64,000 bases of DNA from contig NZ_NPFY01000019.1 of NCBI RefSeq assembly GCF_002259415.1, positions 186,001-250,000 on the forward strand, given 5' to 3'. The DNA comes from Rhodococcus sp. 14-2470-1b (GTDB taxonomy: Bacteria; Actinomycetota; Actinomycetes; Mycobacteriales; Mycobacteriaceae). The notes beneath the pieces are model-generated. The model saw only the letters and a program-made list of their open reading frames with translations, was not told the origin of the DNA and ran no database searches. The position numbers were made by a program, and so were the translations under genes. This document shows positions 8,409 to 15,734 of this stretch, piece after piece. Numbering within the stretch: the stretch's first letter is position 1; the number at the start of each line of letters is the position of its first letter.

Positions 8409-9323
8409 TCACACAGGGTCGGCGTAGCGATAACGATGATGCTCGGTGAAGCCGAGGCCCTCGTACATCGCCACGGCGCCTGTATTGGCCGCCGACACCT
8501 GTAGGTACGCGTGCGTCGCACCCTGCGTGCGACCCCAGGCGACCAGCTCGCCGCACACTCTCGTCCCCAGGCCGTGACGACGATGCACTTCCGCGACCTC
8601 GATGGCCGTCAGTCCGACCCAGCGTCGACCGTCGGGGGCGTCCGTCACCGCTGCGCGCCCGATCGCGAGCATCTCGCTGGACGCCGAGCCGATTCGGCCG
8701 AACGCCGCCACACCGTCACGCACCGACGAAATGACCTCGAGCGCACCGTCGGGCAGGGGTTGTCCGCGGTAGCGGTACAGGCCGAGCCAGTCGGCGTCGG
8801 GCACGTCGGAGAAGACCGACAGGGTTTCGGTGGGCAGCTCCAGCCTGGAGATGTCCGCGGCCATGACCTGTGTTTCGTCCCGCGTCACCCACCCGGCGGG
8901 CGGTGAACCGAGCCGGTCGGGGAGGAGCAACACTGCAGGCAGGCCTCGCTCGGAGAACCATCGGACGATGTCGTCGAGGGACGCAAGACCGGCCGACGGC
9001 TCCAACGGCAACGCGGAGTTCGCCCGGCCGGTGAACCCGTGCCCGGCGCGCAGGAGCCACCCGTCGATCCAGGCCTGTTCGACGCCGGGCCAGCCGTCCG
9101 CGGCCGCACGTTCCAGCGATCGAATCTCCGACGTGCGAATCGGACGCGGGCCGAGCTCCTTCAGCGCGACGACACGATCGGGCGCGACTCTCACTTCGCG
9201 ACCGTCCGCGGACTGCACCGCGACCACCGACCGGCTGTGCTCGATCAGTTCGCCGATGACGTCCGTCATCGGGTGGCTGTGGCCGGGTGGCAGCCGGTAG
9301 CGCAGCATGACCCGCGGTCCCAC
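8409..9323 (-). CDS. GNAT N-acetyltransferase, two-part protein
   Basis: About 304 residues from GTG 9323 (ATG 9308 is the alternative). The N-terminal half has an SH3-like region (residues about 20-55, VVAVQSADGREVRVAPDRVVAL) and a degenerate GNAT-like segment. The C-terminal GNAT domain has VGLTAIEVAEVHRRHGLGTRVCGEL (acetyl-CoA loop R-R-H-G-L-G) and ANTGAVAMYEGLGFTEHHRYRY. It starts four bases after the def stop, so the genes are probably cotranscribed, and length and context match Rv0428c. Acetyl acceptor unknown. Confidence 0.86.
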   Translation of the reverse strand: MGPRVMLRYRLPPGHSHPMTDVIGELIEHSRSVVAVQSADGREVRVAPDRVVALKELGPRPIRTSEIRSLERAAADGWPGVEQAWIDGWLLRAGHGFTGRANSALPLEPSAGLASLDDIVRWFSERGLPAVLLLPDRLGSPPAGWVTRDETQVMAADISRLELPTETLSVFSDVPDADWLGLYRYRGQPLPDGALEVISSVRDGVAAFGRIGSASSEMLAIGRAAVTDAPDGRRWVGLTAIEVAEVHRRHGLGTRVCGELVAWGRTQGATHAYLQVSAANTGAVAMYEGLGFTEHHRYRYADPV

Positions 9324-9327
9324 CGCG

Positions 9328-9918
9328 TCAGTCCTCGTGGCCGAACGGATCTTCGACGGTGCCGGGGACCCAGGACAGGCCCGGCTTGCCCCAACCAGCG
9401 CGTTTGATCGCCTTCTTCGCGGCACGCGCATTGCGGCCGATGAGGACGTCGACGTACAGGAAACCATCGAGGTGCCCGACCTCGTGCTGCAGCATGCGAG
9501 CGAAGAAACCCGTTCCTTCGATGTCGACGGGCTCGCCCGCGGCGTCGGTGCCCGTGACGCGTGCCCAGTCCGCACGTCCGGTGGGGTACTGCTCGCCAGG
9601 AACCGAGAGACAGCCTTCGTCGTCGTCCTCGGGATCCGGCATCGTCTCGGGGATCTCCGACGTCTCCAGGACGGGGTTGATCACCTCGCCGCGGCGACGG
9701 ACGACTTTGCCGTCCTCGCCCTCGTCGGGGCAGTCGTAGATGAAGAGCCGAAGGGGTTCGCCGACCTGATTGGCGGCGAGTCCGACGCCGTTGGCGGCGG
9801 CGAGCGTGTCGTACATGTTCGCGATAAGGTCGGCGAGTTCGGCGGGCGTCTCGGTGACGGGCCGGGTGGGGGTGTGCAGTACCGGGTCGCCGACGATCCG
9901 GATCGGGAGAATTGCCAT
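9328..9918 (-). CDS. def: Peptide deformylase
   Basis: Removes the formyl group from nascent N-terminal methionine. 196 residues with the three family motifs: [10 protein letters not shown] (GxGxAAxQ), EGCLSVPGE (metal-binding Cys) and QHEVGHLDG (HExxH). Gly stands where many deformylases have Asp after HEV. Start ATG 9918 gives [17 protein letters not shown], the normal N-terminus; the frame extends upstream without similarity. It is first of a three-gene minus-strand group with the GNAT gene and xthA. A G+C-rich hairpin (about 9943-9970) lies in its leader. It is divergent from the DUF3263 gene. Confidence 0.96.
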   Translation of the reverse strand: MAILPIRIVGDPVLHTPTRPVTETPAELADLIANMYDTLAAANGVGLAANQVGEPLRLFIYDCPDEGEDGKVVRRRGEVINPVLETSEIPETMPDPEDDDEGCLSVPGEQYPTGRADWARVTGTDAAGEPVDIEGTGFFARMLQHEVGHLDGFLYVDVLIGRNARAAKKAIKRAGWGKPGLSWVPGTVEDPFGHED

Positions 9919-10037
9919 GGTCGACAAGAATACTGGCGTGAAGCCCCTCGCCGTGCACACGGTGAGGGGGCGCGACTCGCCGCACGTCCTGCGAGCTGTG
10001 CCCAAGCACTGCGCACCGTGGTTCAATAACTACCGAA

Positions 10038-10049
10038 ACACACGTGTGT
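10038..10049. promoter_or_regulatory. 12-base palindrome between def and the DUF3263 gene
   Basis: ACACACGTGTGT is a perfect palindrome inside the 279-base divergent intergenic region (9919-10197), 119 bases before def and 148 bases before the DUF3263 start. It could bind a dimeric regulator. I do not recognise a named site, and the rest of the region shows only the leader hairpin of def. Confidence 0.35.
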
Positions 10050-10197
10050 AATTTCGTGCCGACTGCCCGCCCCTCGGGTGCGTCGACGCGGGTCTGGGGC
10101 TCGTGGCAAAAGGTGGGGACCGGCATGACGGCACAGGACAGCATCACGGCACAGGATCGGGATCCGGCGACACGGATCCGCGAAGTCGAGGAGTGAG

Positions 10198-10527
10198 ATG
10201 GACGGCGCAGCAGCGCGTGACTCGAACCAGTCTCAGCAACCGGGAAACACGGGGGACATCAACGAGGTCGGAGCAGACGGCCTGACCCGTCGTGAACACG
10301 ACATCCTGTCCTTCGAGCGCCAGTGGTGGAAGTACGCAGGCGCAAAGGAAGAAGCCATCAAGGAACTCTTCTCGATGTCCGCGACTCGCTACTACCAGGT
10401 GTTGAACGCACTCGTCGACCGCCCGGAATCACTGGCAGCCGATCCCATGCTGGTGAAGCGTCTGCGCAGGCTCCGCGCGAGCCGTCAGAAGGCAAGGGCT
10501 GCGAGGCGACTCGGCTTCGAGGTCTAG
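10198..10527 (+). CDS. DUF3263 family protein
   Basis: 109 residues. The N-terminal 30 are polar and probably disordered (Gln, Asn, Gly-rich). The conserved domain begins at LTRREHDILSFERQWWKYAGAKEEAI and ends in a basic helix (VKRLRRLRASRQKARAARRLGFEV). The middle (KELFSMSATRYYQVLNALVD) looks like a helix-turn-helix, so a DNA-binding role is plausible but unproven. It matches the Rv0430 position, upstream of the LytR_C gene and sodC. ATG at 10198 follows GAGGAGTGAG. Confidence 0.82.
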   Translation: MDGAAARDSNQSQQPGNTGDINEVGADGLTRREHDILSFERQWWKYAGAKEEAIKELFSMSATRYYQVLNALVDRPESLAADPMLVKRLRRLRASRQKARAARRLGFEV

Positions 10528-10537
10528 CCGTCAACTA

Positions 10538-11053
10538 GTGTCTTCCAGTGTGAGCAGTCCCAACCCGGAATCGTCCGGCCCTCCGCTCCGCGCCTTGGCA
10601 ATGGTTCTCATTTCGCTTGCGATTCTGTTCGCGGCGATCGGTGCACTGTCGTTGACCGGTTCCGGAGACAGTGAAAAAGCGGCCGCCCCCGAGGCCACCA
10701 GCGAAGTCGCGGAAGCGACCTCCCCGGCAGCTCAGGCACCGGCCGCGACCACCAGCGCCCCGACGACGTCCGTCGCACCGGCCGAGGTCGAAGTCCGCGT
10801 GCTGAACAACAGCGACGTATCCGGCCTGGCAGCCACGACGGCGGATACGCTCACCGCCCAGGGCTGGGCGATCGCCGAAACGGGCAACTACGCCCAGACC
10901 CAGGTCGCCGCGACCACGGTGTACTACGGAGACGCCTCCGGCGCGGAGGCCGCGGCGCAGGAGATAGCCCAGCAATTGGGCGCCACCGCCGAAGCCATGC
11001 CGGCCACACTGACCGGCTTCGGAGACAGCGTCGTCGTGATGGTCACTCAGTAG
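10538..11053 (+). CDS. LytR_C domain protein with N-terminal membrane anchor
   Basis: 171 residues: a short cytoplasmic N-terminus, one membrane segment (about 21-42), an Ala/Thr/Pro/Ser-rich linker (about 45-85) and a LytR_C-type domain (VEVRVLNNSDVSGLAATTADTLTAQGW to VVVMVTQ). LytR_C domains sit outside the membrane and often accompany LytR-CpsA-Psr cell-wall ligases; this protein has only the accessory domain. Its position matches Rv0431 (called tuberculin-related peptide). GTG 10538 is used; GTG 10550 is possible. Confidence 0.8.
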   Translation: MSSSVSSPNPESSGPPLRALAMVLISLAILFAAIGALSLTGSGDSEKAAAPEATSEVAEATSPAAQAPAATTSAPTTSVAPAEVEVRVLNNSDVSGLAATTADTLTAQGWAIAETGNYAQTQVAATTVYYGDASGAEAAAQEIAQQLGATAEAMPATLTGFGDSVVVMVTQ

Positions 11054-11074
11054 AAGCATGGCCTGCCCGGTGAC

Positions 11075-11119
11075 GACCGGACTACACCCGACCGGACTAC
11101 TGCCGACTGGACTACTACC
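11075..11119 (+). repeat. Three tandem 15-bp repeats upstream of sodC
   Basis: Units of the form GACCGGACTACTGCC at 11075-11089, 11090-11104 and 11105-11119 differ by a few bases. They fill the gap between the LytR_C gene and sodC, ending 55 bases before the sodC start. Being a multiple of three they read as a PTGLL-like peptide repeat in the sodC frame, but this is upstream of the likely start. Confidence 0.7.
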
Positions 11120-11174
11120 GGGGATAGTTATGATCTACGCAACGCCCAGCCTGTCCGACGAAGGAGCATTTTCC

Positions 11175-11870
11175 ATGGCATCGACCAGCACAGCCCGATC
11201 CCGGACGATCAGGTCGTGGCGCATCGCTACTCCCGTCGTCGCTGTCGCCGCATTCGGGCTGGTCGCGTGTACGGCCCCGGAAACCCCGTCCGACGTAGCG
11301 GGCACGACGCCTCCCGTCTGGACCGGCCACGAAGATCCGTCCGGTCACGGCGTCGCCGCCGACAGCCCCGAAGGCACCGTCGAAGCCGAGTTCGAGAACG
11401 CAGCAGGCACCACCGTCGGCACCGTCTCGTTCGTCGAAGAAGGCGACCACCTCGTCGTCACCGTCGAAGCAGAAGGCCTCACCCCCGGATTCCACGGTCT
11501 GCACATCCACACCGCAGGCCTCTGCGAGCCCAACTCCGTGGCACCCGCAGGCGGCGAGCCCGGCAACTTCCTGTCCGCCGGAGGGCACCTGCAGGTCGAC
11601 GGCCGCACCGAACACCCGGCCAGCGGTGACCTGACGTCGCTGCAGGTCGGCGAAGACGGAACAGCGATGCTCGTGACGACCACCGACGCCGTCACCATGG
11701 ACGACCTCCGTGCCGACGGCGGACGCGCCGTCATCATCCACGAGGGCCCGGACAACTTCGCCAACATCCCGCCGCGCTACACCCTGCCCGACGGCGCAGC
11801 CGTTCCCGACATGAATACCCTCATGACCGGCGACGCGGGTGGCCGCGCCGCCTGCGCGGTCCTGGAATAA
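11175..11870 (+). CDS. sodC: Cu-type superoxide dismutase lipoprotein
   Basis: Converts superoxide to H2O2 and O2 at the cell surface. 231 residues from ATG 11175, with AAGGAG at 11161-11166. A signal peptide ends in a lipobox (GLVAC). The SodC fold shows HGLHIHTAG (Cu His residues), CEPNSVAPAGGEPGNFLSAGGH, a TMDDLRADGGRAVIIHEGPDNFANIPPRY segment and a C-terminal Cys for the disulfide. M. tuberculosis SodC (Rv0432), the positional homologue, is described as lacking zinc; the same may hold here, since GGHLQV lacks the second His of GGHYHV. The frame extends upstream only through the 15-bp repeats. Confidence 0.92.
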   Translation: MASTSTARSRTIRSWRIATPVVAVAAFGLVACTAPETPSDVAGTTPPVWTGHEDPSGHGVAADSPEGTVEAEFENAAGTTVGTVSFVEEGDHLVVTVEAEGLTPGFHGLHIHTAGLCEPNSVAPAGGEPGNFLSAGGHLQVDGRTEHPASGDLTSLQVGEDGTAMLVTTTDAVTMDDLRADGGRAVIIHEGPDNFANIPPRYTLPDGAAVPDMNTLMTGDAGGRAACAVLE

Positions 11871-11885
11871 GCGGTTCCCGCACAC

Positions 11886-13145
11886 ATGCCGGGCCGCCCC
11901 ACCCACTCCGCAGGCTCCGCTCCCGCTACATCGGGTCACTCCGCAGGCTCCGCTCCCGCTGCATCGGGTCACTCCGCAGGCTCCGCTCCCGCTACATCGG
12001 GTCACTCCGCAGGCTCCGCTCCCGCCATAGCGTTCAATTCCTCCCCGCGCCCGACCCTCGGCGTGGAGTGGGAGATCGCGTTGGTGGACAAGGATTCGCT
12101 GGATCTCGTCAACTCGGCCGCCGAGGTCATGGACGGCGTGACCGAGCTGGCGGGCGCGGAAACCCCGCGGGTGACGAAAGAGCTGCTGCGCAACACCGTC
12201 GAGCTCGTCACCGGAGTGTGCGAGAACGTCGGTGAAGCGATGGACGACCTGGGCGAGTCGCTCGACCTGGTGAGGCGCGCCGCGGCCCCGCTGAACATCG
12301 ACCTGTTCAGTGCAGGCACTCACCCCTTCGCGGAATGGTCGACGCAGGTGCTCACCAGCACCCCCAGCTACGACGAGTTGATCGCCCGCACACAGTGGTG
12401 GGGCAGGCAGATGCTCATCTGGGGCGTGCACGTCCACGTCGGCGTGTCCTCTCCGGACAAAGTATTTCCCATTCTCAACTCGCTTCTGCTGCAGTACCCG
12501 CACCTGCTTGCACTGTCCGCGTCGTCGCCTATCTGGTCCGGCAACGACACCGGATACGCCAGCAACCGCGCACTGATGTTCCAGCAGCTCCCGACCGCAG
12601 GCCTGCCGTTTCAGTTCGAGGACTGGACTCAGTTCGAAGGCTTCGTCCGAGACCAGATGAAGACCGGCGTCATCGAACAGCTCGGCGGAATGCACTGGGA
12701 CATCAGGCCGGCTCCGAAGTGGGGAACCATCGAGGTGCGGGTCTGCGACGGCGCATCCACCAAGCGTGAGCTCGCCGCGCTCGTGGCGTTGACACATTGC
12801 CTGATCGTCGACCTCGACCAGCGCCTCGAAGCAGGGGAGACGCTGCCGAGCATGCCCCCGTGGCATGTTCAGGAAAACAAATGGCGCGCAGCTAGGTACG
12901 GGCTCGACGCCGAGATCATCCTCGACGCGGACAGCAACGAACGCCTCGTCACGGACGACCTGAACGATCTTCTGGAACGCCTCGCGCCTACCGCGGTGCG
13001 GCTCGGATGCGCCGACGAGTTGGCCTCGGTTGCCGACATTCCCCGGCGGGGCGCGTCGTATCAACGCCAACGCAAGGTGGCGTTGGACTCCGATGGAAAC
13101 CTCCGCACAGTGGTGCAGTCGCTGGTCGACGAGCTGCGCCGGTGA
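11886..13145 (+). CDS. Glutamate-cysteine ligase family 2 (GCS2/YbdK type) with repeat-encoded N-terminus
   Basis: Predicted ATP-dependent carboxylate-amine ligase of 419 residues; family members make gamma-glutamyl amides, the true substrate here being unknown. The conserved domain starts at PRPTLGVEWEIALVD (about residue 54) and includes TKELLRNTVELVTG, GTHPFAEW, TQWWGRQMLIWGVHVHVG, TGYASNRALMFQQLPTAG, WDIRPAPKWGTIEVRVCDG and PWHVQENKWRAARYGLDA. Context matches Rv0433. The first 50 residues are a low-complexity tail of HSAGSAPATSG repeats. No ATG or GTG lies between the repeat and the domain, so the repeat seems to be translated. Confidence 0.88.
   Translation: MPGRPTHSAGSAPATSGHSAGSAPAASGHSAGSAPATSGHSAGSAPAIAFNSSPRPTLGVEWEIALVDKDSLDLVNSAAEVMDGVTELAGAETPRVTKELLRNTVELVTGVCENVGEAMDDLGESLDLVRRAAAPLNIDLFSAGTHPFAEWSTQVLTSTPSYDELIARTQWWGRQMLIWGVHVHVGVSSPDKVFPILNSLLLQYPHLLALSASSPIWSGNDTGYASNRALMFQQLPTAGLPFQFEDWTQFEGFVRDQMKTGVIEQLGGMHWDIRPAPKWGTIEVRVCDGASTKRELAALVALTHCLIVDLDQRLEAGETLPSMPPWHVQENKWRAARYGLDAEIILDADSNERLVTDDLNDLLERLAPTAVRLGCADELASVADIPRRGASYQRQRKVALDSDGNLRTVVQSLVDELRR
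11904..12026 (+). repeat. 33-bp tandem repeat inside the N-terminus of the GCS2 gene
   Basis: Three full 33-base units (11904-11936, 11937-11969, 11970-12002) and one partial (12003-12026), nearly identical, each coding HSAGSAPATSG. Read on the minus strand each unit holds GGAGCCTGCGGAGTGA, which matches 15 of 16 bases of the core of the 34-bp repeats at 21420-21514, so both arrays belong to one dispersed repeat family. Confidence 0.88.
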
Positions 13146-13200
13146 TCGACCTTCGATCGTGACCTTCTGCATGTAATTCTCTGTTCATGCTCCGTTTACT

Positions 13201-14520
13201 ATGAACGACGTGCTTCAGGGGGATGAGCGAACTTCACACGTCGAAAGAGCGGCGCCGGGCGCGTTACGCATCTACGGTGTGGGCGCCGTCGTCGTTCTGA
13301 TTTTCCTCGCATCGCTGCAGGCGGTCGCGTTGTGGAAGGGTTTCCCGGGTCCGCTTCCGAGCATCTGGAACGACGTCGTCGGTACTCCCAAATCCATGGC
13401 CGTGCCGTGGGGCGGTCTGGCGTTGGCCCTCGTCGGAGTGCGCATGCCGATTCGACTGTGGGCACTCGGAATCGCCGTACTGATCGACGCAGTGGGCGCG
13501 CTCGCTCGGTTGGAAGCCGGGCATCCGTTCGCCGTCGGCAACGGAGCCGTGATCGCGCTGGTCGGACTGGCGGTGTTCACGATCTGGCGCCGCGACGTCG
13601 GAGGCATCCGAGCAGTGTGTCTCGGCGGACTTCTCATCCTCGCCACCAAGGGCGGGGACGCATGGTTGCAGATCACCACCATCGTCCGGCCCTACGTCCT
13701 GGACGAGTACGCGCAACTCGCCGACCATGCGCTCGGCAACCCGTCGTGGATCGTCGGAAGCTGGCTCGATGCGCTCGGCCCGGTCGTCTTCGCGGTCCTG
13801 CACTGGGTCTACATCCAGCTTCCGGTCGCCGCGATCGCCATCGCGATCTACCAACTCCGTGGCGTCTCGCGCACCGGGTTGTGGCCGTCGCACTACCTCG
13901 TCAGAACGTTTCTCCTCATCGGCCTCGTCGGACCCGTCTTCTACGTACTCTTCCCCGTCGTCGGCCCGGTTTTCGCGTTCGGTTCTGCTGGCGACGGGTT
14001 CCAGCTCGGAAACTACTGGCCGACGCTGGTGCCGTTCGATGCCTCGCCGTCGGCGATCGGTTTCGACGAACTCACTCCGCGCAACTGCATGCCGTCGCTA
14101 CACACAGCCTGGGCGCTGAGCTTGTTCATCCACTCCAGGCGCGGGCCGTGGTGGCTCCGATGGGGTGGCACGGTCTGGTTGGTGTGCACCCTGGCCGCCA
14201 CGCTCGGCTTCGGATACCACTACGGCGTCGACCTGGTCGCAGGTGTCGTACTGTGCCTGACCCTCGAGTCGGTACTGCGCAACCCCGAGCGCGGCCTGAA
14301 GGATCCCGCTCGGATCCGGATGATCGCATACGGCGCTGCGACGATGGTGGCGTTGTTGCTCTGCTACCGCTACCTCGCCGTCCCCATGGGCACGTACCCG
14401 GAGCTGTTCGGGCCGCTGATCCTGATCGCGATGGGATCGGTGATCGGGATGTTCTACACGACGTTCTTCGCGAACAGCGACGTCAGCGATCGTCCCCTTC
14501 GTTCGTCTCCATCTCGTTGA
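13201..14520 (+). CDS. PAP2-superfamily integral membrane phosphatase/phosphotransferase
   Basis: 439 residues with about ten membrane segments. The PAP2_3-like active site is visible: RNCMPSLHTAWAL (near residue 300) and GYHYGVDLVAG (near 340), supplying the two catalytic His residues on the outer face. The Aur1-like arrangement suggests transfer or hydrolysis of a phospholipid or polyprenyl-phosphate head group; substrate unknown. ATG 13201 has no clear ribosome-binding site. The 3' end overlaps the 3' end of mnhG by 38 bases, tail to tail. Confidence 0.82.
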   Translation: MNDVLQGDERTSHVERAAPGALRIYGVGAVVVLIFLASLQAVALWKGFPGPLPSIWNDVVGTPKSMAVPWGGLALALVGVRMPIRLWALGIAVLIDAVGALARLEAGHPFAVGNGAVIALVGLAVFTIWRRDVGGIRAVCLGGLLILATKGGDAWLQITTIVRPYVLDEYAQLADHALGNPSWIVGSWLDALGPVVFAVLHWVYIQLPVAAIAIAIYQLRGVSRTGLWPSHYLVRTFLLIGLVGPVFYVLFPVVGPVFAFGSAGDGFQLGNYWPTLVPFDASPSAIGFDELTPRNCMPSLHTAWALSLFIHSRRGPWWLRWGGTVWLVCTLAATLGFGYHYGVDLVAGVVLCLTLESVLRNPERGLKDPARIRMIAYGAATMVALLLCYRYLAVPMGTYPELFGPLILIAMGSVIGMFYTTFFANSDVSDRPLRSSPSR

Positions 14521-14827
14521 CGATCAACAGTCCGTCACGTCCACGCTGCTCGCGGTAGGCGACGCGACCGACGGTGTGCGCGATGACCGGTGCCGTCACC
14601 AGGGTGAACACCCCGACGAGTACGAGCATCCAGATGTCGACGTTGCCTCGCAGTTGGATCACGGCGCCCGCCAGGACCAGCAGAAGGCCGACGACCTGAG
14701 GCTTCGTCGCGGCGTGCATGCGTGACAGCGTGTCCGGGAAGCGCACGATCCCGACGGCCGCGGTGAACGCAAGAGTGGCGCCGAGCAGAATCAGAATGCC
14801 CGAGATTACTTCCAATACCGTGTTCAT
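14483..14827 (-). CDS. mnhG: Mrp/Mnh cation antiporter subunit G
   Basis: 114 residues, three membrane segments, with the PhaG/MnhG signature VGIVRFPDTLSRMHAATKP and a closing TLVTAPVIAHTVGRVAY. It is a small subunit of the multi-subunit Na+/H+ antiporter. ATG 14827 overlaps the mnhF stop by four bases, so translation is coupled. Last gene of the operon; its end runs into the convergent PAP2 gene. Confidence 0.93.
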   Translation of the reverse strand: MNTVLEVISGILILLGATLAFTAAVGIVRFPDTLSRMHAATKPQVVGLLLVLAGAVIQLRGNVDIWMLVLVGVFTLVTAPVIAHTVGRVAYREQRGRDGLLIVNEMETNEGDDR

Positions 14828-15087
14828 TCGTCCCTCACCCTGAACCTCGCGACACTGACGGATCCGATGAAACTCACCAACGACAGGGCGACGATCGCGG
14901 GCACGATCGTGGTGTCGGCGCTGTAGACAGCCCACACCGCCAGCCCGCACATCGACACCGCGAGGATGGTGTCCATGGCGACGAGGCGGTCGAGTGTGCT
15001 CGGCCCGTCGAGTAGACGGTAGGCGGTCACGACGGCTGCAGCGACGAGAAGGATGCCCGAAATAGCAAGTACGACAGTCACTTCCAC
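14824..15087 (-). CDS. mnhF: Mrp/Mnh cation antiporter subunit F
   Basis: 87 residues, three membrane segments, with the family sequence YRLLDGPSTLDRLVAMDT and IALSLVSFIGSVSVARF. Overlaps mnhE by 10 bases and mnhG by four. Subunit of the heteromultimeric Mrp Na+(K+)/H+ antiporter in the cytoplasmic membrane. Confidence 0.93.
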   Translation of the reverse strand: MEVTVVLAISGILLVAAAVVTAYRLLDGPSTLDRLVAMDTILAVSMCGLAVWAVYSADTTIVPAIVALSLVSFIGSVSVARFRVRDE

Positions 15088-15734
15088 TCACCCTTTCGTT
15101 CGTCGTCGGTCTTCTTGTCGTCCCGGAAAGTGCCGTCCGTTCCCGGTGCCGGCGTGATGTCGTCGCCCAGGACTCCGTGGTATCGCTCGTATTCCTGGAA
15201 GTGAAGCGGACTCGGCTTCCAGTCCGAATCACGTTCGAACGCGGCGATGAACAGTTTCTCCAGGTGGCGTACGTAGGCGTAGAAGGAATCGACTGCCTTC
15301 TGGCTGCCCATGTCCAGCACGTGTACGTAGAGCAGGCGCCTGGTCTGGTCGATCTCCAGAACCATGGTTCCCGGAACGAGATTCATGGCGTCGACGAACA
15401 GTGTGAGAACCAGATCGGACTTGATGGCGATACGGCACCGGAGAACACCGGTGACCGGCGGGGCTTTGGGGCGCACCGCAAGCCAGGCGACGTTCACCGA
15501 GGACTCGGCGGCGTAGTAGAAGAACCAATAGGTCAGTTTCAGCAACGACCACAGGTGAATTCGACCCTCGACGGGTACCTTCGGCAACGGAAGCAGGATC
15601 ATGATGCCGAGGCCGACGACGATTCCGCCCAGTACGTTGGCCGCACTGACGTTGCCCCACAACAACACCCACACGGCAGTGAGCCAGCCGAGGATCCACA
15701 GGCGCAGAAGGACGAAGCGATTCAGATATTTCAT
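15078..15734 (-). CDS. mnhE: Mrp/Mnh cation antiporter subunit E
   Basis: 218 residues, longer than the 160 or so usual for MnhE. Two or three N-terminal membrane segments, then the conserved soluble part with VTLFVDAMNLVPGTMVLEID-like sequence (TLFVDAMNLVPGTMVLEID, residues about 120-138) and YVHVLD. The extra C-terminal 45 residues are polar and charged (FRDDKKTDDERKGEWK). Overlaps mnhD by four bases and mnhF by ten. Confidence 0.92.
   Translation of the reverse strand: MKYLNRFVLLRLWILGWLTAVWVLLWGNVSAANVLGGIVVGLGIMILLPLPKVPVEGRIHLWSLLKLTYWFFYYAAESSVNVAWLAVRPKAPPVTGVLRCRIAIKSDLVLTLFVDAMNLVPGTMVLEIDQTRRLLYVHVLDMGSQKAVDSFYAYVRHLEKLFIAAFERDSDWKPSPLHFQEYERYHGVLGDDITPAPGTDGTFRDDKKTDDERKGEWK

Noticed and set aside
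11115..13172. A 685-codon minus-strand frame opposite sodC and the GCS2 gene
   Set aside because: It runs through both genes and the repeat array without a start signal or known domain; a by-product of high GC.
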